From positions 2,604,001 to 2,668,000 of the forward strand of contig NZ_CP126242.1 of assembly GCF_030142045.1 (NCBI RefSeq): DNA of 64,000 bases, given 5' to 3'. The stretch comes from Arthrobacter sp. zg-Y919. GTDB lineage: Bacteria > Actinomycetota > Actinomycetes > Actinomycetales > Micrococcaceae. Every line of letters starts with the position of its first letter. The stretch's first letter is position 1. Under the pieces are notes generated by a model. The model was not told the origin of the DNA. It did not search any database and saw only the letters and a program-made list of their open reading frames with translations. Both the position numbers and the translations under genes were made by a program. Positions 10,185-18,385 of the stretch are shown piece by piece.

Positions 10185-11366
10185 CTATTTACTGGTGCAC
10201 TGGCCGGCTGAAACCGGGCTGCTGTAACCGGGCGCTGCATCCACCACGGGGCCCACCTCGGCCAGCGACAGTGCGTAGCCGATGGGCTGGTCGCTGGTGG
10301 TCTTGGCAAAAATGACCCCGGCCAGCCGGCCGTCGACGTCGAGCAGCGGACCGCCGGAATTACCCTGCTGCACATTTGCGGCCAGGGTGTAGACCTCGAG
10401 CACCTCGGGTGAAGACCCGTAGATGTCCCGGACGGAAACGTCGGAAAGCCCCTCGACGCTGGCGGCCTGCAGCCGGAAGGGCCCGCCTGCCGGGTAACCG
10501 GCGAACGCGGCAGTTGCGCCGGGAGCCAGCGGCTCCCCCACCGGAATGGGGTCGGCGTCGAGGTCGTCCACTGCCAGGACCGCCAGGTCCCGTGCGGGAT
10601 CGAAATAGACCACCCGGCCCGGCAGCACGGTGCCGTCGGGCACTTCCACCACGGGCTCATTCACGCCGGCGACTACGTGCGCGTTGGTGACCACACGGTC
10701 ATCCGCCACCACGAAACCGGAACCGGTCTGGTTCTGTCCGCACTGGTAGGCCGTACCGGTGATCTTCAGCACCGATGCGGATGCGGTCTGGAGTGCCGGG
10801 GAACTCACTTCGGCACTGGGTGGTGCAACGGCCCGCGGTGCAGCGCTGTCGAGGATGGTCGGCAGCCCTTCGGAGACGGTGAAGGACCGGATCTGGGCGC
10901 TCCATGTCTTCACCTGCTCGGGAGTGGCATCGTCAATGGCGGTGAGCACCTTGGATGCGGCAATCTGCTGGGACAGGAACGGCACGCCCAGGGTCGTGAC
11001 GCTGAAGGCGAGCATGGCCATGACCAGGGCGGCAACCACCAGGTTCGCGGCACCGCCGAGCACCCGGTCCAGGAACCGCAGCGGCGGGAAATTCATCCAG
11101 CGGCGGATCATGCCGCCCAGCGCAGCTCCGGCGGCATGCCCTACCAGCACCAGGACTACCGCTGTGGCGATCACCGCCGTCAGCCGCCAGCCGTTGTCCG
11201 GAACCCAGCCGGTCACCAGCGGAATGGCGAAGAAAGCCGCCACGGCGCCGGCCACGAAGCCGACTATTCCGCCGAGGGTTACCACCAGTCCGTTGCGCAG
11301 CCCTGCAACCAGGTAGAAGAGCAGGACGAGGAGCAGGATGATGTCCAGAAGTGTCAATCCGAGCAC
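10185..11366 (-). CDS. marP: MarP-type membrane-anchored serine protease
   Basis: This is a periplasm-facing trypsin-like protease with an N-terminal CvpA-like membrane domain. From the GTG at 11366 the protein has 393 residues, close to M. tuberculosis MarP (397). Four hydrophobic helices occupy about residues 1-125. The protease domain has the triad His230 (VTNAHVV), Asp260 (DPARDLAVLAV) and Ser337 (QQGNSGGPLL), and two cysteines (209 and 390) match the pair that forms the MarP disulfide. GGAG lies 6 nt before this GTG; upstream in-frame codons would add 44 non-hydrophobic residues and are disfavoured. In mycobacteria MarP supports acid and oxidative stress survival and peptidoglycan hydrolase processing. 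Confidence 0.88.
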   Translation of the reverse strand: MLGLTLLDIILLLVLLFYLVAGLRNGLVVTLGGIVGFVAGAVAAFFAIPLVTGWVPDNGWRLTAVIATAVVLVLVGHAAGAALGGMIRRWMNFPPLRFLDRVLGGAANLVVAALVMAMLAFSVTTLGVPFLSQQIAASKVLTAIDDATPEQVKTWSAQIRSFTVSEGLPTILDSAAPRAVAPPSAEVSSPALQTASASVLKITGTAYQCGQNQTGSGFVVADDRVVTNAHVVAGVNEPVVEVPDGTVLPGRVVYFDPARDLAVLAVDDLDADPIPVGEPLAPGATAAFAGYPAGGPFRLQAASVEGLSDVSVRDIYGSSPEVLEVYTLAANVQQGNSGGPLLDVDGRLAGVIFAKTTSDQPIGYALSLAEVGPVVDAAPGYSSPVSAGQCTSK

Positions 11367-11588
11367 TAAGAGCTCCAAGTGTGTCAATCGGGTGGCGGGC
11401 GGTGGAAGACCGCTGCAAGGAACGAGTTTATCCGGACAACCTTCAGAAGCCGGTATAAGCCCTGGCCTGGCCGGCTGTGGCCTTTCCCTCTTTTTCACCC
11501 CTGCAGGTGAACAAACGTGCTTCAGGTGTCATAGGTGCGTGACGTACGGCAAGATAATAGGTAGAGACCACTATTTACAGGAGATTTC

Positions 11589-12266
11589 ATGGATATCGAG
11601 GTATTGCGCCGCGCGCCGTTGTTCGCCTCTCTGGGAGACGACGTCTTCGCCGCCCTGACCGAAGAGCTCACTGAGGTCGACCTCTCACGCGGCGCCTCCG
11701 TCTTCCGCGAAGGCGATCAGGGCGACCAGCTCTATTTCATCGTCTCCGGCAAGATCAAGCTTGGCCGCTCCGCCCCGGATGGCCGGGAGAACCTGCTGGC
11801 CATCCTCGGCCCCGGCGAACTGTTCGGCGAGATGGCGCTGTTTGACCCGTCCCCGCGCAACGCCACGGCCACCGCCGTTTCCGAGACCCGGCTTGCCGGC
11901 CTGCGCCACGAGAACCTGCGGGCCCTGATCGAAACGCGGCCCGAGGTTTCCGTGCAGCTGCTGCAGGCACTGGCCCGCCGCCTGCGCCGCACCAACGAGT
12001 CCCTCGCGGACCTCGTTTTCTCCGACGTTCCCGGCCGCGTCGCCAAGGCCCTGCTGGACCTTGCGGACCGCTTCGGCCGCCCCGCGACCGATGGCATCCT
12101 GGTGGCACACGAGCTCACGCAGGAAGAGCTGGCCCAGCTGGTCGGCGCTTCCCGCGAGACCGTGAACAAGGCCCTGGCCGAGTTTGTCCAGCGTGGCTGG
12201 CTGCGCCTCGAAGCCCGCGCGGTTGTCATTCTTGACGTCCAGCGGCTGCGCCAGCGCTCCCGCTAA
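11589..12266 (+). CDS. crp: Crp/Fnr family regulator (Crp/GlxR type)
   Basis: This 225-residue cAMP-responsive global regulator is of the actinobacterial GlxR/Crp type. The N-terminal cyclic-nucleotide-binding barrel has the phosphate-binding cassette GELFGEMALFDPSPRNATATA, with Glu and Arg contacts for cAMP. The C-terminal winged helix contains LTQEELAQLVGASRETVNKALAEF. ACAGGAG lies 6-7 nt upstream of the ATG. It is divergent from marP, monocistronic, and followed by a very strong terminator. The GlxR assignment comes from overall similarity to the actinobacterial family, not from an alignment. Confidence 0.92.
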   Translation: MDIEVLRRAPLFASLGDDVFAALTEELTEVDLSRGASVFREGDQGDQLYFIVSGKIKLGRSAPDGRENLLAILGPGELFGEMALFDPSPRNATATAVSETRLAGLRHENLRALIETRPEVSVQLLQALARRLRRTNESLADLVFSDVPGRVAKALLDLADRFGRPATDGILVAHELTQEELAQLVGASRETVNKALAEFVQRGWLRLEARAVVILDVQRLRQRSR

Positions 12267-12281
12267 ACCACGAAGAAAACC

Positions 12282-12324
12282 AATAAAGGCGGCGCCGGTC
12301 CCGGGGACCGGCGCCGCCTTTATT
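12282..12324. terminator. Bidirectional terminator after crp
   Basis: An almost uninterrupted 20-bp stem (AATAAAGGCGGCGCCGG pairing with its complement ending CCTTTATT) with a minimal loop ends in T/A-rich flanks on both sides. It serves crp on the plus strand and probably the Nudix gene on the minus strand. Confidence 0.85.
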
Positions 12325-12357
12325 GTGCACAAATGTGCAACGGGGGTCCTTTGACCC

Positions 12358-13275
12358 CTAGCGTCCGTGCTGCGAAGAACCTTCGGCGCCGCTGGCGGGG
12401 CGCACCGCTACACACGGTTCGCCGTCCACTTCGACCAGCTCAGGGCGGTACACCGCCGCAGGCCGGCGGCTGGAGAGATACGCGATGCAGCCGCGGGCCG
12501 AGGCGACCTTTTCCAGCGTGAGTTCGACGGCGGGGACCACCAGCTCGCCCAGGGTCAGTCCGGTGGTGTCCGGCTGGCCGATTTCGTCGCCTAGAGCAGT
12601 GGTGTCCCGCGCTGCAATAACTTCCGCTGCCGGTTTCCAGTCCGCCCAGACGCCCTTGCCCTCCAGCAGTGTCGCGTCCTGCCCGGTCGGCTGGACCGCC
12701 GCAAAATAGCGGGTGTCAAAGCGGCGCAGGGCAAAATCCGCGCTGTGCCAGTTGGACAGCGGACGCAGCAGGTCCGTCCTCAAGCCGAGGCCACGGCGGC
12801 CCAGCAATTCCAGGAAGGAGGCATCCTGGGTTGCAACCGCGGTCCTTGCCGCCATCCACTCCGGACCCCGGTTGCCTTCCAGCAGCGATGATTCGTCGGG
12901 ACCCGCCAGAAGGATGCCCGTTTCCTCGAACAGCTCACGGATGGCCGCCACCACATGGCGGCGCGCCAGCCGGGCATCGTCCGCGCCCATTGTCTTGGCC
13001 CATACGGCCGGCGCGGGACCGTACCAGGCGACCGTCGCGTCGTCGTTCTCTTCGATGCTCCCGCCCGGGAAGGCCACCTTCCCCAAAGGGGACTCGCCGC
13101 GCCGGTAGGACAGATAGGTTTCCGTGCCGCGCGGTGAGTCGCGGAGCAGCACGACTGACGACGCCAGCCGCGGTTTGCGGGGCGTCCGGTCCGGACGTTC
13201 AAACCAGCTTTGAGCCGCCACCCGCTGTGAGGGGGCTACGGGGAAAAGCCGGACGGTCGGGTTAGGCAAATTCAA
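12358..13275 (-). CDS. Nudix hydrolase, NUDT19-like with insertion in the Nudix box
   Basis: In this 305-residue Nudix protein the box is split: KVAFPGGSIEEND at about residues 66-78 is separated from AAIRELFEETGIL (110-122) by an insertion of about 30 residues. This arrangement is typical of NUDT19/RP2p-like proteins, which in animals hydrolyse CoA esters. Substrate here is unknown. It is the third gene of an operon with DUF4177 and RidA genes, its start overlapping the end of the RidA gene by 14 bp. Confidence 0.82.
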   Translation of the reverse strand: MNLPNPTVRLFPVAPSQRVAAQSWFERPDRTPRKPRLASSVVLLRDSPRGTETYLSYRRGESPLGKVAFPGGSIEENDDATVAWYGPAPAVWAKTMGADDARLARRHVVAAIRELFEETGILLAGPDESSLLEGNRGPEWMAARTAVATQDASFLELLGRRGLGLRTDLLRPLSNWHSADFALRRFDTRYFAAVQPTGQDATLLEGKGVWADWKPAAEVIAARDTTALGDEIGQPDTTGLTLGELVVPAVELTLEKVASARGCIAYLSSRRPAAVYRPELVEVDGEPCVAVRPASGAEGSSQHGR

Positions 13276-13744
13276 CGATCATTTCTACTTCAACCGGGGC
13301 GTCCAGTGGCAGTACCGCAACGCCGACGGCGGAGCGGGCGTGGCTTCCAGCCGTCCCGAAGACCTTACCCAGGAGTTCGGATGCGCCGTTGATGACGGCA
13401 GGCTGGCCGGTGAATGAAGGGTCGGAGGCGACGTAGCCCACTACCTTCACCACCCGGCTGACGCGGTCAAGATCACCAATCTGCGCCTTCACCGCGGCCA
13501 GTGCATTGACGGCGCAGATGGCTGCATAGGAAGCAGCCTCTTCGGCGCCCACCCCGGCCCCCACCTTGCCCGTGGCCGGCAGGACCCCGTCGACGAACGG
13601 CAGCTGGCCGGACGTGTACACCAGGTTTCCGGTGATTACAGCCGGGACGTACACCGCCACCGGAGATGCGACGGCCGGAAGGGCCAGCCCCAGTTCCCGG
13701 AGCCGGATTTCAACGGCCGATACTGCACCGGGGGCGGAAGTCAC
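13262..13744 (-). CDS. RidA family (YjgF/YER057c/UK114) protein
   Basis: RidA proteins hydrolyse reactive enamines and imines, released for example by PLP enzymes, to keto acids and ammonia. This is a 160-residue version: the N-terminal AVYVPAVITGNLVYTSGQLP and the C-terminal ARSAVGVAVLPLDAPVEVEMIVEF match the family fold. The arginine equivalent to the catalytic Arg105 of RidA appears to be present in the HARSAVGV segment, though this subfamily (longer, with an internal INGASELL stretch) is not proven to be a deaminase. It overlaps its upstream neighbour by 4 bp (ATGA). Confidence 0.85.
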   Translation of the reverse strand: MTSAPGAVSAVEIRLRELGLALPAVASPVAVYVPAVITGNLVYTSGQLPFVDGVLPATGKVGAGVGAEEAASYAAICAVNALAAVKAQIGDLDRVSRVVKVVGYVASDPSFTGQPAVINGASELLGKVFGTAGSHARSAVGVAVLPLDAPVEVEMIVEFA

Positions 13745-13899
13745 TGGCTTTTTTCACGTTTCATGTAGGCAACGGAACCGTTTCCGTTGGGCCCTGCAGC
13801 GATCTGCACCAGCTCCCATCCTTCTTCGCCGTGCATATTAAGGACTTGCCCGGGTGTGTGCAGTGGAAGAGGCGTAATGAAGTATTCCCATTTGGTCAT
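13741..13899 (-). CDS. DUF4177 small protein
   Basis: A 52-residue protein, MTKWEYFITPLPLHTPGQVL..., has the GEEGWELVQI core of DUF4177. Function is unknown. The ATG at 13899 is supported by TAGGCT 7 nt upstream on the minus strand, which would make the transcript leaderless; no ribosome site is present. It leads the DUF4177-RidA-Nudix operon through a 4-bp overlap. An extended reading from 13953 would run into the divergent PBP gene and is rejected. Confidence 0.8.
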   Translation of the reverse strand: MTKWEYFITPLPLHTPGQVLNMHGEEGWELVQIAAGPNGNGSVAYMKREKSQ

Positions 13900-13906
13900 A
13901 AGGGAA

Positions 13907-13927
13907 AGCCTAACGTGCTTGTAGACT
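13907..13927. promoter_or_regulatory. Back-to-back leaderless -10 boxes
   Basis: TAGGCT on the minus strand (13907-13912) and TAGACT on the plus strand (13922-13927) each lie exactly 7 nt before an ATG (13899 and 13935). Both start codons are only 35 bp apart, so each promoter's -35 region must lie in or next to the other gene's first codons. The two transcriptions are therefore likely to be mutually exclusive. Confidence 0.6.
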
Positions 13928-13934
13928 GTCTCGC

Positions 13935-16220
13935 ATGGCAGCACGCAAATCACCGTTCTTTGACACGGCGACCACCCTCGGAAAGCTCGTCGCGTTCTTC
14001 GGCATCAGTGCTCTTTGCGGAGTCCTGGCAGCCGGTCTCCTGGTTCCGGTAGCCGCAGCAGCCGGCACCGCCGCCTCCGGCTCGATCCAGTTCTTCGACC
14101 AGCTCCCTTCGGAGCTGCAGCGTGGTGCCCTCGCCACCCCCACGAAGATCTTCGCCAACGACGGCGCCGTGATCGCGACGGTGTATGACGAGAACCGCCA
14201 GCCGGTGACCCTCGACCAGGTGTCTCCGAACATGGTGGACGCGATGCTGGCCATCGAAGACGACCGGTTCTACGACCACGGCGGCGTGGACCTCCAGGGC
14301 ATCATGGGCGCCCTGGTCTCCAACGCAACCAGCGACAGCACGCGCGGCGCCTCAACCATCACGCAGCAATATGTAAACAACGTCATCATTGATACCAACC
14401 TGCAGAACAACGAGGAAGTTGTTTTCAGCGGTGGAAAATCCGTGGGTGACAAGCTGCGCGAAATGAAGCTTGCCATTGCCGTGGAAAAAGAGCTGAGCAA
14501 GGACGAAATCCTTGAAGGTTACTTCAATATCGTCCCCTTCAGCGGCACCACCTACGGCGTGCAGGCCGCGGCCCGCTACTTCTTCAACGTCGACGCCAAG
14601 GACCTGAACGTGGCGCAGTCCGCACTGCTGGCCGGCGTCGTCAACGGCCCCACCTTCTACAGCCCGGAACTGAACCCGGAGCGCGCCCTGGAGCGCCGCA
14701 ATCTGGTCCTCCAGGCCATGCTGGACAAGGGCCGCATCACCCAGGAGGAGTTTGACGCTTCCGTCGTCACCGAGCTGGGGCTGCAGATCACCCCCGTCCC
14801 CAGCGGCTGCGTTGGAGCCGAGCAGGCCCCCTACTTCTGTGACTACGTGATGCAGCTGGTCCTCAACGACGAAAACTTCGGCGCCACGCCGGAGGACCGC
14901 AAGAAGCTGCTCTACCGCGGCGGGCTGACCATCAAGACCACCCTGAACTCAACGTTCCAGAACGCCGCACAGACGGCCGTAAATGAGACTGCCAACCCGG
15001 ACACCACCGACGCCGAAATCGGCCACTCGATGGTCAGCATGGAACCCGGCACCGGCAAGATCCTCACCATGGCCCAAAACACCCGGTTCACGCCGGAGTT
15101 GGCGGACGGCAACTCGGTCCAGAACTTCAACGTCGATGCCTACCTGAACGGTGACCCGAACAAGTACATCAACGGCCTGGGCGGCTTCCAGCCCGGTTCC
15201 ACCTACAAACCGTTCACGGTTGCCGCCTGGCTGGACGCGGGGAAGACGCTGAACACAACACTGAACGGCAGCAAGCGGACCTACCCGGCAGGTACCCGCT
15301 GGAATGCCAGCTGCTACCAGGGCGGCGCCTATGTGAGCACGGATCCCTGGACGCCCATTAACTACGGCGACAAGAACTACAAGAACACGACCGTCCTGGA
15401 TGGTCTCGCACAGTCCTACAACACCATCACCCTGTCCGAGGCCCGCGAGCTGGACCTCTGCAAGTACCAGGAGATGGCCTTCGCCGCCGGCGTGCATAAG
15501 GGCAAGAGCGCCGAGGGCGAAGTGGAGATGCTTTCCGTGGATCCCCCCTCCACCTTCGGCGGCGGCGACGACGTTTCGCCGCTGTCCATGGCCACCGGGT
15601 TCGCCACGTTCGCCGCGGAGGGCCTCAAATGCGAACCGATCGCCCTTGAATCGGTGACCGGAGCTGACGGTGCCACCTACAAGGTGCCCGAGAAGTCCTG
15701 CGAGCAGGTGATGCGCAAGGAGGTTGCCCAGGGTGTCAACATGGCCACCCAGCGGGTGATGACCAACGGATCCGGCATCAACCTGCAGGTCGGCGTGCCC
15801 ACAGCAGGCAAGACCGGCACCAATGACTTCCGCTCCCAGACCTGGTTCATGGGCTACAGCACCGGCATGGTGACAGCCTCCTGGCTCGGCAACTGGAAAG
15901 CCAACAACACCACCATGTCGGACAAACTGATCGGTGGACGGATCTATCCCGAAATTGACGGTTCTCTTATCGCAGGTCCCTCGTGGAAGAACTTTATCCA
16001 GCGGATTGCGGGCCAGTACGACGCCAAGCCGTTTACCAATCCGCCCGCCAGCATGATCGGCGGCGATTCGTCTCCCCGCGCCACGCCGCCGGCGTCCCCG
16101 GCAGCGTCGCCGGCCGCATCCCCGCCAGCAGAAGCGCCGGCTTCCCCGCCTGCTTCCCCGCCGGCGCCCCCCGCCGCGGGCCCGACGCCGCCGGAGGGCG
16201 GCGGCGGGGGGAACGGCTAG
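13935..16220 (+). CDS. Bifunctional penicillin-binding protein (class A)
   Basis: This peptidoglycan glycosyltransferase/transpeptidase has 761 residues. A membrane anchor spans about residues 17-45. The GT51 domain carries the catalytic glutamate in AIEDDRFYDHGG followed by GASTITQQYVNN. The transpeptidase has the three penicillin motifs SxxK (GSTYKPF), SxN (QSYNTIT) and KTG (AGKTGTN). The tail of about 55 residues is Pro/Ala-rich and extracellular. There is no ribosome site; TAGACT at 13922 implies a leaderless mRNA. A metallophosphoesterase follows with a 1-base overlap, a pairing often seen in actinobacteria. Confidence 0.95.
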   Translation: MAARKSPFFDTATTLGKLVAFFGISALCGVLAAGLLVPVAAAAGTAASGSIQFFDQLPSELQRGALATPTKIFANDGAVIATVYDENRQPVTLDQVSPNMVDAMLAIEDDRFYDHGGVDLQGIMGALVSNATSDSTRGASTITQQYVNNVIIDTNLQNNEEVVFSGGKSVGDKLREMKLAIAVEKELSKDEILEGYFNIVPFSGTTYGVQAAARYFFNVDAKDLNVAQSALLAGVVNGPTFYSPELNPERALERRNLVLQAMLDKGRITQEEFDASVVTELGLQITPVPSGCVGAEQAPYFCDYVMQLVLNDENFGATPEDRKKLLYRGGLTIKTTLNSTFQNAAQTAVNETANPDTTDAEIGHSMVSMEPGTGKILTMAQNTRFTPELADGNSVQNFNVDAYLNGDPNKYINGLGGFQPGSTYKPFTVAAWLDAGKTLNTTLNGSKRTYPAGTRWNASCYQGGAYVSTDPWTPINYGDKNYKNTTVLDGLAQSYNTITLSEARELDLCKYQEMAFAAGVHKGKSAEGEVEMLSVDPPSTFGGGDDVSPLSMATGFATFAAEGLKCEPIALESVTGADGATYKVPEKSCEQVMRKEVAQGVNMATQRVMTNGSGINLQVGVPTAGKTGTNDFRSQTWFMGYSTGMVTASWLGNWKANNTTMSDKLIGGRIYPEIDGSLIAGPSWKNFIQRIAGQYDAKPFTNPPASMIGGDSSPRATPPASPAASPAASPPAEAPASPPASPPAPPAAGPTPPEGGGGGNG

Positions 16221-17182
16221 TGGCTGATTCTCCCCTTGCGTCCGCCGGACGGAAGGCTGCCTGGCTGGCCGGCGGTATGGCCGGAACCGGGGCTGCGGCC
16301 CTTGCCTACGGCGTCCTGATTGAACGGAACCGCTTCGGTGTCCGGGAGGAAACGGTCCGCGTCCTTCCGGCCGGAAGCCCGTCCCTGCGCGTCCTGCACC
16401 TATCGGACATCCACTTTGTTCCCGGCCAGGACCGCAAGGTCCGCTGGCTGCAGGGCCTTGCGGATCTGGAGCCGGACCTCGTGGTCAACACGGGCGACAA
16501 CCTGAGCCACTCCCAGGCCGTTCCCGCGGTGCTTGAGGCGTTGAAGCCCGTGCTGCGGTTCCCGGGTGTTTTTGTCCCGGGGTCCAATGATTACTACGCG
16601 CCGGTCTTGAAGAGCCCGTTTACCTATTTCACCGGGCCGTCGAAGCACACTCGCGAGCCGAAGGAACTCCCTTGGACCACACTGTTCGGGTCGTTCCAGG
16701 ACGCTGGCTGGCAGGATCTGACGAATACCAGCAGCACTTTGGACCTGCCGGGCCTGCGGTTGAATTTTTCCGGCGTTGATGACCCGCATCTGCAGCGCGA
16801 CAGGTACCCGGGCTTTGCCGGAGACGACGTGCCGGCGGACAACACCGCTGCTGCGGGAACCAGTGCAGCCCCCGAAGTGAAGATCGGCGTCGCACATGCT
16901 CCCTACCAGCGGGTGCTCAACCAGTTCACCGGCGGTGGAGCCGACATCATCCTCGCCGGGCATACCCATGGCGGGCAGGTCTGCATCCCCGGCTACGGCG
17001 CATTGGTCAGCAACTGCGACCTGCCGACGTGGCAGGCCCGCGGCCTGACCTCATGGGCGCACGCCGGACGGCGGGTGCCCTTGAACGTATCGGCCGGCAT
17101 CGGCACGTCCCGGTTCGCCCCGGTGCGCTTTGCCTGCCGCCCCGAAGCGGTCCTGCTGACGCTGGCAGCCCGCGACTCCTGA
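16220..17182 (+). CDS. Metallophosphoesterase, calcineurin-like
   Basis: This 320-residue dinuclear-metal phosphoesterase has an N-terminal hydrophobic stretch (about residues 14-30), so it is probably membrane-anchored. Metal ligands appear in order: LSDIHF (DxH), NTGDN (GDN), PGSNDYY (in place of GNHD/E), VAHAP and LAGHTHGGQ. The start is GTG at 16220, overlapping the PBP stop in TAGTG with a G-rich stretch just upstream; longer readings lie inside the PBP gene. Cell-envelope linkage is suggested by the pairing with the PBP. The substrate is unknown. Confidence 0.9.
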   Translation: MADSPLASAGRKAAWLAGGMAGTGAAALAYGVLIERNRFGVREETVRVLPAGSPSLRVLHLSDIHFVPGQDRKVRWLQGLADLEPDLVVNTGDNLSHSQAVPAVLEALKPVLRFPGVFVPGSNDYYAPVLKSPFTYFTGPSKHTREPKELPWTTLFGSFQDAGWQDLTNTSSTLDLPGLRLNFSGVDDPHLQRDRYPGFAGDDVPADNTAAAGTSAAPEVKIGVAHAPYQRVLNQFTGGGADIILAGHTHGGQVCIPGYGALVSNCDLPTWQARGLTSWAHAGRRVPLNVSAGIGTSRFAPVRFACRPEAVLLTLAARDS

Positions 17183-17184
17183 GC

Positions 17185-17217
17185 CCCGTTCCGGGCCGGA
17201 AACCGGCCCGGAACGGG
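17185..17217 (+). terminator. Terminator after metallophosphoesterase
   Basis: Perfect 15-bp arms CCCGTTCCGGGCCGG (17185-17199) and the complement (17203-17217) enclose an AAA loop. No T-tract follows. Confidence 0.7.
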
Positions 17218-17323
17218 CGTCCGGTGGCCCTGCCGGGGGTCCGTTTCGCGGAATCCGGGATTCTCTAGTATCCTTGTAAAGTTGCTTCGCGAGGTGGTCA
17301 AACATCTTGGAAAGCAGTGGTTA

Positions 17324-17401
<78 letters not shown>

Positions 17402-17402
17402 C

Positions 17403-17438
17403 AAGTGTCCGGTCAGAGAAATCTGACCGGACACTTTT
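17403..17438 (+). terminator. Intrinsic terminator of tRNA-Pro
   Basis: Fifteen-base arms AAGTGTCCGGTCAGA (17403-17417) and the complement (17422-17436) with a GAAA loop are followed by T residues. This is the canonical rho-independent form. Read on the minus strand it could also stop other transcripts approaching the tRNA. Confidence 0.9.
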
Positions 17439-17470
17439 GCGTTAAGCACCCGGTGCGGTGCCGGGCTGGA

Positions 17471-18385
17471 TTAGGCGAAGGTCTTCCCGGTGAGCCGCTC
17501 ATAGGCCTCCACGTACCGGGCCCGGGTGCGTTCGACGACGTCGGCCGGCAGGAGCGGCGGAGCGGCATCGGAATGCCTGTCCCAACCCGATGCCGGGGAG
17601 GTCAGCCAGTCCCGTACGTACTGCTTATCGAAAGACGGCTGGGCCTTCCCCGGCGAGTACAGCGCCGCGTCCCAGAAACGGGACGAGTCCGGGGTCAGTA
17701 CCTCATCCCCCAGGGTGACGGCACCGGTCAGCGGGTCCCTCCCGAACTCCACCTTGGTGTCGGCAAGGATGATCCCGCGTTCCCGGGCAACGGCTTCGGC
17801 CCGGGTGTAGATCTGCAGCGTCAGCGAACGCAGCTCTTCCGCGGTGCCGGCGCCCACCGTGTCCACCACCGCTTCATAGGTGATGTTCTCGTCGTGTTCG
17901 CCCTGCTCTGCCTTGGCCGAAGGGGTAAAGATCGCCGGTTCAATCCGGGACCCATCCTGGAGCCCGTCCGGGAGCGGCAGCCCGCAGACGGTCCCGGCTG
18001 CCGTGTACTCGGTCAGCCCGGAACCGGTGAGGTAGCCGCGGGCGATGCACTCGACCGGGAACATCTCCAGCTTCCTGCAGATCATTGCCCGCCCCGCGAC
18101 CGCCCCGGGAACGCCCTCGTTCGCGGAGATCACATGGTTCGGGATGTCCCCGAGCTGGTCAAACCACCACAGGCTGAGCTGGGTCAGGATCCTGCCCTTG
18201 TCCGGGATGGTGCTGCCCAGGACATGGTCATAGGCACTGATCCGGTCGCTGGCCACCACAAGCACACGGTCACCGGCGCCCTCCGCGCCCGCTGGAACGT
18301 ACAGGTCCCGGACCTTACCGGAATAGATATGCCGCCAGCCCGGCAGCCGGGGCGCGCCGCCGGCCGGGCTGTCCGTCCCGCTCAC
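17471..18385 (-). CDS. purC: SAICAR synthetase
   Basis: Phosphoribosylaminoimidazole-succinocarboxamide synthase joins CAIR and aspartate with ATP in purine synthesis. The 304-residue protein contains IYSGKVRDLYVP near the N-terminus, VASDRISAYDHVLG, MFPVECIARGYLTGSG and LADTKVEFGRD, the family signatures. It overlaps the end of purD by 4 bp and is the second gene of that operon. It is slightly longer at the N-terminus than minimal bacterial PurC. Confidence 0.96.
   Translation of the reverse strand: MSGTDSPAGGAPRLPGWRHIYSGKVRDLYVPAGAEGAGDRVLVVASDRISAYDHVLGSTIPDKGRILTQLSLWWFDQLGDIPNHVISANEGVPGAVAGRAMICRKLEMFPVECIARGYLTGSGLTEYTAAGTVCGLPLPDGLQDGSRIEPAIFTPSAKAEQGEHDENITYEAVVDTVGAGTAEELRSLTLQIYTRAEAVARERGIILADTKVEFGRDPLTGAVTLGDEVLTPDSSRFWDAALYSPGKAQPSFDKQYVRDWLTSPASGWDRHSDAAPPLLPADVVERTRARYVEAYERLTGKTFA

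Noticed and set aside
16560..16620. GSND instead of GNHD/E in the metallophosphoesterase as a sign of inactivation
   Set aside because: The aspartate and the remaining ligands are present, and I believe the variant is common in this actinobacterial subgroup.
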